Source: Polynucleobacter sp. UK-Kesae-W10
Lineage (GTDB): Bacteria > Pseudomonadota > Gammaproteobacteria > Burkholderiales > Burkholderiaceae
Direction of reading: 5' to 3'
Assembly: GCF_018881575.1 (NCBI RefSeq)
Contig: NZ_JACVQB010000005.1
Coordinates: 1-60,255 of the forward strand
Length of the DNA stretch: 60,255 bases
A program made the translations under genes and the position numbers. The stretch's first letter is position 1; the number at the start of each line of letters is the position of its first letter. Positions 57,501-60,255 of the stretch are shown piece by piece. The notes beneath the pieces are model-generated. The model was not told the DNA's origin, ran no database searches, and saw only the letters and a list, made by a program, of their open reading frames with translations.

Positions 57501-60255
57501 TAGTGGGGCGACATTTACTCAATCTGGCACAGGCATTACAACTCTGTCCGCTTCAAATACATTTACTGGGAATATGTCTATCACGGCCGGTACCATCAAA
57601 ATGGGGGCTGTGGGTTCCTTAGGGGGCACCAATTCAACCTCAATCATTGTTACCGTAGGCTCTGGTGCAACGCTAGATCTTAATGGTCAGCCATCATCTC
57701 AGTACGGTAATTCTAGTTACACCTCATTGGTTCTGAATGGTGGAACATTAACCAATAGCAATATATCTAATTTAGCTACTTATGCAAATTCAATCAACGT
57801 CACTGCAGATTCGTTGATTGGTGGTGCAGGTCCAATCAAGCTTACAGGTTTGCTCTCCGCGCTAAATAATAATTTAGCATTTATTGGCACAAACTCCATT
57901 CAAATCACCAATGGCAAGGTTTCTAATATTGCCTCAGCTGCAGGCATTGGTGCATTCTCAATCGCTAACGGCAATGCGCTAACCGTAGGTTCAATGACAA
58001 TTGGAGGAATGACCTATTCGGGCATATCTTCTACGGGAATTATTTACATTGGGACTGCTGTTGGAAATTTAACTGTAAATAATGCAATTACAACTACGAG
58101 TACATCAGCTACGCCAGCTTCGCCTGCAATCACCTTAGCTGCAGGCTATAGCGATACGACTTCCATCATTAATGCTGATAACCTTGTTCTCAATAGCATT
58201 GCTTCTAATTTTATTTCTGCCGGTAGTGGGGCGGTCATCGCCATGTATTCTGGGTCTGCTTCTTACAGCGGAAGTTTAGGTACATTTGCTGCTGCTAAAT
58301 CAGCCACCATCACCTACAGCGCTACAGTTAGCACGCTCCCATCATCCACGCCTGGCTATTACGTGATGTATCGTGGCTCAAGTCAGCCTACGCTTTATAT
58401 TATCTTCAGCAGCTCAAGCAATCCGATATATGGCTCTGCACCTTCCATTGCTTATACGATTAATAGCCTTGCAAACGGCACTGGAACTACTTACACCTTG
58501 GCGGCTATCAGCGGATCAGGTGCGGCAGTATTTCAAGGTAACAACATCACTACCGGCGCCAATAACGTACAACTAAACTCTCTGGCAAACGCTGGAAGCT
58601 ATAACAATGTTCTATATGTCAGTGGCTTATCTTCACCAAACTATCAATTAACTGGGTCCGGTACAACTGCCGGAACCCTAACCGTTACTCCAGCACCATT
58701 GGGTGTTACTGTAAATGCCACTTACCAAGGTAATGGCAGCACTATTTCAGGCGCTAGCAATATCACCTTATATGGTTTGGTTGGTAACGATGTTGGTGGT
58801 ACTGCATCAAGCGCGACCTTAAATGCTGCTGGTAATGCAACAACAGGCGGCAGTCTTACTGTGAGCAGTCTAGTAACGAGTGGTTGGTCACTTGCCAACT
58901 ACGCCTTAAGTTCTACGGCTACTTCTAGCGGCAGCTCAGCAGGAACCATGAGTGGCAGCACCAATACAAACGGTACAAATACTGTCATTATTAACAAGGC
59001 CAATTTAACTGCTACCGGTACTGAAGTCTATAACGGCACAAGCACCTTTAGTAATGGCAATTTGACTGTAACTGGTATTAATGGTCAAACTTTTACGTTG
59101 AGTGGCGGTACCATCTCTTTAGCCAATAACGGTAATGTACAAAGTACTCAAGCACCTAGCGCATTAACTAGCATTACTTTGTCTGGGGTAGGTGGCAGTT
59201 TAGCCACCAATTACAATGCATTAACTACAGCGCAAACTACACTTAGTGTCACTCCGGCTCCATTGGGCGTTACTGTAAATGCCACCTACCAAGGCAATGG
59301 CAGCACTATTTCAGGCGCTAGCAATATCACCTTATATGGTTTAGTTGGTAACGATCTTGGTGGCACTGCATCAAACGCTAGCTTAAGTGCAACAGGTAAT
59401 GCCACAATTGGTGGAAGCTTGAAAGTGAATAGTCTGGCAACTAGTGGTTGGTCATTAAGCAACTATGCTTTGAGCTCCACAGCAACATCAAGCGGCAGCT
59501 CCGCAGGAACCATGAGTGGCAGTACGAATACAAACGGTACCAATACCGTCATTATTAGTAAGGCAAATTTAGTATTAAGCGGTAGTGAAACATACAACGG
59601 CACTAAAGTAGTTGCAGGCACTACCTTGACTGCTTATGGTGTTAATGGTCAAACATTTGCAATAACCGGTAGCGGTGATGCTACTAACCTCATTACAGCT
59701 AATGTTCAAAGTAATAGCGTACTGAATTCATTAACTGGCTTGACTTTAGGGGCTAGCAGTAATGGCGGTGTAAGTGCAAATTACAACAGCCTAAGTACCA
59801 GTGGCTCTACTTACACTATCAACCCAGCACCGTTAGGTGTGACTGTAAATGCCACTTACCAAGGCAATGGCAGCACTATTTCAGGTGCAAGCAATATCAC
59901 TGTGTATGGTTTAGTGGGTAGTGACGTTGGCGGCACTGCATCAAGCGCAACTTTAAGTGCTGTTGGAAATGCAACTGCTGGCGGAAGTCTGACCGTAAAT
60001 AGCTTAACGCCAACGAGTGGCTGGTTATTTGGTAACTATGCTTTGAGCTCTACACCAACCTCCAGCGGTAGCTCAGCAGGTACCATGAGTGGTAGCACTA
60101 ATGCTAATGGAACAAATACAGTCATCATCGGCAAAGCCAACGCCTACGTCATCATCGGCTCTGGTCAAACGAGCGTCTATGGTGCTACCCCAGTGATTAA
60201 TTACACCTACTACTCGACTGCTAGTGGCGCTGGTGGAGCAGCGATTACATCCCTA
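48580..60255 (+). CDS. Module 2 giant TpsA exoprotein, partial (runs off the window end)
   Basis: An open frame of at least 3,892 codons without a stop. I choose TTG 48580: it has GGGG eight bases upstream, an in-frame stop lies just before it, and it gives a long signal peptide of about 50 residues (charged His/Lys/Arg-rich start, then a hydrophobic core ending S-A-F-A). The TPS domain (about 53-300) has the canonical N-P-N-G at 139-142. Up to W-L-L-D-P-Y-D (about 957) it parallels TpsA1. After that come two large duplicated blocks with glycine-rich cores, many autotransporter-associated beta-strand (PATR-like) repeats, a W-S-T-A-S-N-W motif near 55,150, and from 58,690 large YDG/MBG-type repeats. 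The C-terminus is outside the window. Confidence 0.92.
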   Translation, partial: MTNASRNLGISFLLSKKHAHRNDGHGVGVRKTVIAGMVLSASLLAVPSAFAAPAANALPTNGQVVAGQASINQAGNVMNINQSTQRAVINWDSFNVGKNATVNFNQPNANSSTLNRVNGASKSMIDGAIRSNGQVIFVNPNGVVFGKGAEVNTGGLVATTMDIKDSDYMSGKMKFSGGESGKVINKGTITANGVNGYIALMAPEVRNQGILIANIANSNSIALVSGTKVTLSFNGSQLTDVTVDASAINSLVSNKHAIITNGGQIIIAANAASNLKASVINNTGTINSDSITTSGGKVFLTAGTVNQSGAVSANSETQNAGQVVISGNQIKLNESSKTTATGATSGGQILIGKTNANTAQSQVNADVVAVAKGAIVDASATKNGNGGSISIWSQVQTMVAGTLKAMGGAISGNGGNIDTSSAKTVTYGSSLVVDTTAPHGKTGNWTTDPLTIIIDSSNASVLSNALNTTNVTLDATAATCGIVACTQSSTPVITFLADVYSANPLTSLYLNAQGGSINVNSNVTAGTVYAVAQTININGSLNTNGGSNSSIYLAGAIINILGNINSNGNSNNNTSSSNLNSANIVTANNRRNSMNGQNGLTADNTIYTSNGGAINIIASGDINIGSNTNATSYISANGQNGGSINIVSVNGNVNNYGIVDAVGQNNLGGAITLTAQNTNTFNGALIAADGYTQGGVIQIGIANGVGSGSTLAPPSINSQVATLLAAVNFTPSSNILSSNTSLDNATVITANAASSNSSSTPQVVLNSQAGQIYVAGNNFLNTAATIQANADNGGLIILSSPAGTYQNTGYVQTNGGAGLGGTIAQSGLISTSLIGATLEANGQQGGGNIITGRDFQASPLPGSVAQDALLPSLSSVVTVPTSQLTTVDANSIISANAITSGNGGNVLVWGDNLAAYGTFNAQALGTSGNGGLIETSGNQLILNSIAISASSQNGLAGTWLLDPYDVTIAASGASGTAYSATFTAGATSTILASAINSSLTGGTSVSISTGSSSANTIFVNSAISATTGSATLTLTGGTINIAANITTAGSQTYTGAVVINNASGITLTTTNSAVSFSSTVDSYTSTNNALTISSGSGAVSFGGNVGTTTALGSLSITGVSGNATGQTTTLSGNVTTTGLQSYGGNLTLTGSAIALNTTNSAVTVTGNVVTNGSSFLLQYNLLQILDGGSYIFDGVTFTNPSASTTYTNQTLGTTSATLSYSGSTSGSYSILTYNYSFNPNGTFTNSQYLVVGGGGMGNGLLGGGGGGGGGVLSGSVNLTSIAYSITVGAGGSSARNVPTSGPVGYWDHDLGISGNPSSIGGGLSVTALGGYGGTDYIPGSNGASGSNIGGAGANWGVGILYNASNIGLGSKTCSPCNSPGLSTATTSGGGGGSGGNGSGVNGGPGVASSITGQTVYYGGGGSATGGTASGGGGTGGSSPTAGQANTGGGGGGGNGKNGAYGGSGVVMLGFGTLYPALPTSLTINSGSGQVSIGGTVTGLPNLTINSSNSANIISGVISTATNLIKTCTGTCTPVAVTATNANSVNGTLILAANNTYTGTTTITSGTIQIGNGGTTGSIGVGALSNSGNFAFGFSNNQSWTTALACASATTCSISQNGSGTETLTASNTFTGTTFITNGTLALTGTGSIATSAGVITSNGGSFDISGTTTGASIVSLAGPSTSTAVLGGKILTITNANDTFNGVISGTGGSVVLSAGTFTFAGANTYSGGTTLNGGTAFLGSGSGANTGLGSGTVNINSGSTLLTDGSSLGNALVLNGGTLQGTNIQGQTWNGNISVTSASTINANASPIYLNGVISGSSALSVSGGGSVILTGSTSNTYSGTITINSGSSVQVGNAATSGNLGSAILANNGNLIFNRNDAIIVSNNISGSGSVIQNGSGALTLSGASNFNTYSGGTVINAGTLKLGSDFTVTTSAVTSSPVGTGNVTINAGGILDLNGHNFGGNAQTSNLPTIILSGTGVGSNQALLINSSTTTSVTEYVPITLSNSFASPGTLTDVIAQKTGNQTLTIAGVVGDGAGANTVGLQVGNTGYAGTVIFTGANTYAGGTTIGSGATLKVSSGGTSGSNLSVGDVTLNSGTLIDSTTSTIGNNFILGNGTNEIGAAANQTATISGGVTANGATPLNIGDTTNTGNVIFSGLSITSLSNFPGGISNNGGTGILIALDVYTGANGGLWSTASNWSLGIAPISLILSSRAIFKVQINSLSSVNYDTAATQSISDNIVNNGSITFVNGASVILSGNISGVGTITQSGSGVVTLSGANTYNGVTTISSGTLAAKSATALGSGLVSIGANSTLDLRYPGTVTLGSLSMDPSATITNSTNNSGLTVLGASSIGNSVTTNAAQNYLGANLIVSNAVLNTTNASVSFGSTLDSSVSNYALTINPGNGAVTFGSTVGGVTPLSALTVTGATGQNTFLNADVNTTGNQSYGGNLVLNGVAINLNSTQNGSVSVAGSVTTTGTGFALSYNLLQLLGGGAYIYDGGSFTATGTPVNLGGATLSWNGTNYVFTPLTTYANASYLVVGGGGMGNGSASGGGGGGGGVLYGSTNLTSIAYSITVGAGGSVVGYWGHDNGVGGSRSSIGGGLSVTALGGYGGSDTGLLYYGFSGSNFGGVGYGVTTAYTSSNAGVGTCIPCNSSGLGTANSAGGGGGSGGNGSLTNGGPGLASDITGQTVYYGGGGSAAGGTASGGGGIGGSSPTAGQANTGGGGGGNSAGNGAFGGSGVVMLGYGVAPPSYLTTLSVNTGSGAVTIGGGVNLGSITINSSNAANSITGAVTGSTSVTKTCTGACVPVTVSSTNANSVNGTLVLAANNTYTGTTTITQGTIQFGNGGTTGSIGSGAVTNNGNLAFNLSTTQNYTIGFTGAGAITQMGSGALNLSGSSQGSLFINAGTLSPGTLNSSNAIIVNGGTLALGSVSQTSGAVYIGANGGAISGTGVLTAPSYSFANNSNVTISESLAGSGATFTQSGTGITTLSASNTFTGNMSITAGTIKMGAVGSLGGTNSTSIIVTVGSGATLDLNGQPSSQYGNSSYTSLVLNGGTLTNSNISNLATYANSINVTADSLIGGAGPIKLTGLLSALNNNLAFIGTNSIQITNGKVSNIASAAGIGAFSIANGNALTVGSMTIGGMTYSGISSTGIIYIGTAVGNLTVNNAITTTSTSATPASPAITLAAGYSDTTSIINADNLVLNSIASNFISAGSGAVIAMYSGSASYSGSLGTFAAAKSATITYSATVSTLPSSTPGYYVMYRGSSQPTLYIIFSSSSNPIYGSAPSIAYTINSLANGTGTTYTLAAISGSGAAVFQGNNITTGANNVQLNSLANAGSYNNVLYVSGLSSPNYQLTGSGTTAGTLTVTPAPLGVTVNATYQGNGSTISGASNITLYGLVGNDVGGTASSATLNAAGNATTGGSLTVSSLVTSGWSLANYALSSTATSSGSSAGTMSGSTNTNGTNTVIINKANLTATGTEVYNGTSTFSNGNLTVTGINGQTFTLSGGTISLANNGNVQSTQAPSALTSITLSGVGGSLATNYNALTTAQTTLSVTPAPLGVTVNATYQGNGSTISGASNITLYGLVGNDLGGTASNASLSATGNATIGGSLKVNSLATSGWSLSNYALSSTATSSGSSAGTMSGSTNTNGTNTVIISKANLVLSGSETYNGTKVVAGTTLTAYGVNGQTFAITGSGDATNLITANVQSNSVLNSLTGLTLGASSNGGVSANYNSLSTSGSTYTINPAPLGVTVNATYQGNGSTISGASNITVYGLVGSDVGGTASSATLSAVGNATAGGSLTVNSLTPTSGWLFGNYALSSTPTSSGSSAGTMSGSTNANGTNTVIIGKANAYVIIGSGQTSVYGATPVINYTYYSTASGAGGAAITSL
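51880..53300 (+). repeat. Duplicated block in TpsA2 with glycine-rich core, copy 1
   Basis: This block contains Y-L-V-V-G-G-G-G-M-G-N-G (from 52321), a run of nine glycines, S-I-A-Y-S-I-T-V-G-A-G-G, T-C-S-P-C-N-S, then G-G-G-G-G-S-G-G-N-G and V-V-M-L-G. It ends with a paired-cysteine segment and N-N-T-Y-T-G-T-T-T-I-T. It resembles the glycine-rich domains found in large bacterial surface proteins. A second copy lies about 3.86 kb downstream with much nucleotide identity in the core. Confidence 0.75.
53230..55130 (+). repeat. Autotransporter-associated beta-strand (PATR-like) repeats in TpsA2
   Basis: Repeated elements of about 30-40 residues of the form L-S-G-A-N-T-Y-S-G-G-T-T-L-N-G-G-T-L occur at about 53,230, 53,450, 53,730, 54,080, 54,290 and 54,750, with a further one at 55,410 outside this span. 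Such repeats extend beta-helices in autotransporters and large adhesins. They are absent from TpsA1, where MBG-type repeats take over after the shared N-terminal part. Confidence 0.7.
55795..57150 (+). repeat. Duplicated block in TpsA2 with glycine-rich core, copy 2
   Basis: Same order of motifs as copy 1: Q-S-Y-G-G-N-L, Y-N-L-L-Q-L-L, Y-L-V-V-G-G-G-G-M-G-N-G (from 56185), glycine run, S-I-A-Y-S-I-T-V-G-A-G-G, T-C-I-P-C-N-S, V-Y-Y-G-G-G-G-S, V-V-M-L-G, the C-T-G-A-C segment and N-N-T-Y-T-G-T-T-T-I-T. The glycine core is nearly the same DNA as copy 1, while the flanks have drifted, so either the duplication is uneven in age or gene conversion keeps the core alike. Confidence 0.75.
58699..60130 (+). 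repeat. Large repeats of 564-570 bp in TpsA2
   Basis: The segment beginning P-L-G-V-T-V-N-A-T-Y-Q-G-N-G occurs three times, with the same GTAAATGCCAC DNA word at 58711, 59275 and 59845 (the second copy has one silent change). The spacing is 564 then 570 bases, or 188 and 190 residues. Each unit has the pattern N-I-T-x-Y-G-L-V-G-x-D, S-S-G-S-S-A-G-T-M-S-G and then a shorter Y-N-G-T module. The identity between copies is higher than among the TpsA1 repeats, pointing to recent amplification. The array may continue beyond the window. Confidence 0.85.

Noticed and set aside
52091..58576. Plus-strand open frames in other phases within tpsA2, which might suggest frameshifts
   Set aside because: The main frame from 48580 stays open to the window end and encodes coherent domains throughout, so these are shadows.

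Overview
The window looks like a chromosomal segment from a low-to-moderate GC betaproteobacterium of the Burkholderiaceae, most likely Polynucleobacter or a close relative. This is inferred from the combination of betaproteobacterial housekeeping genes, the pgk-pyk-fba-purC-purE-purK-tsaC gene order, class II CbbA-type aldolase and codon use; no rRNA or other taxonomic marker is present. No tRNA, rRNA, CRISPR array or insertion sequence was found.

Layout. Positions 1-1193 hold the tail of a SPINDLY/OGT-like glycosyltransferase converging on a GT61-type glycosyltransferase. Positions 1352-3362 hold a small membrane protein and a short-passenger autotransporter-like outer membrane protein with its terminator. 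Positions 3422-8919 are core metabolism and envelope genes: moaC, a BepA-like periplasmic protease, and a minus-strand run ilvE, zf-CHCC protein, waaF, NTF2-like protein, conserved hypothetical protein. Positions 9119-16601 are a plus-strand operon for lower glycolysis (pgk, pyk, fba), purine synthesis (purC, purE, purK) and tRNA t6A synthesis (tsaC/sua5), whose tail overlaps dacB on the other strand.

Positions 18131-22027 are a minus-strand operon: degenerate EAL protein, LuxR-type response regulator, hybrid BvgS-like histidine kinase with a periplasmic solute-binding-like sensor and a terminal Hpt domain. Divergent from it begins the most striking part. Two successive copies of the same four-gene module lie on the plus strand. 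Each has a multi-TM histidine kinase, a FixJ/NarL-type response regulator, a two-partner-secretion transporter (TpsB) and a giant filamentous-haemagglutinin-like exoprotein (TpsA). Module 1 spans 22424-42863 and ends in a 5,511-residue TpsA with about 35 MBG/YDG-type Ig-like repeats. Module 2 spans 44287 to beyond the window end; its TpsA has at least 3,892 residues, with PATR-like repeats, two glycine-rich blocks and large C-terminal repeats.

How they may work together (inference): the layout resembles the Bordetella locus in which bvgAS, bvgR and fhaB are neighbours, with bvgA and fhaB divergent. A Bvg-like phosphorelay with an EAL relative sits beside FHA-like adhesin modules that also carry their own dedicated two-component systems. 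Each TpsB would export its linked TpsA to the cell surface for adhesion or aggregation, while the linked kinase/regulator pair would decide when these very costly proteins are made.
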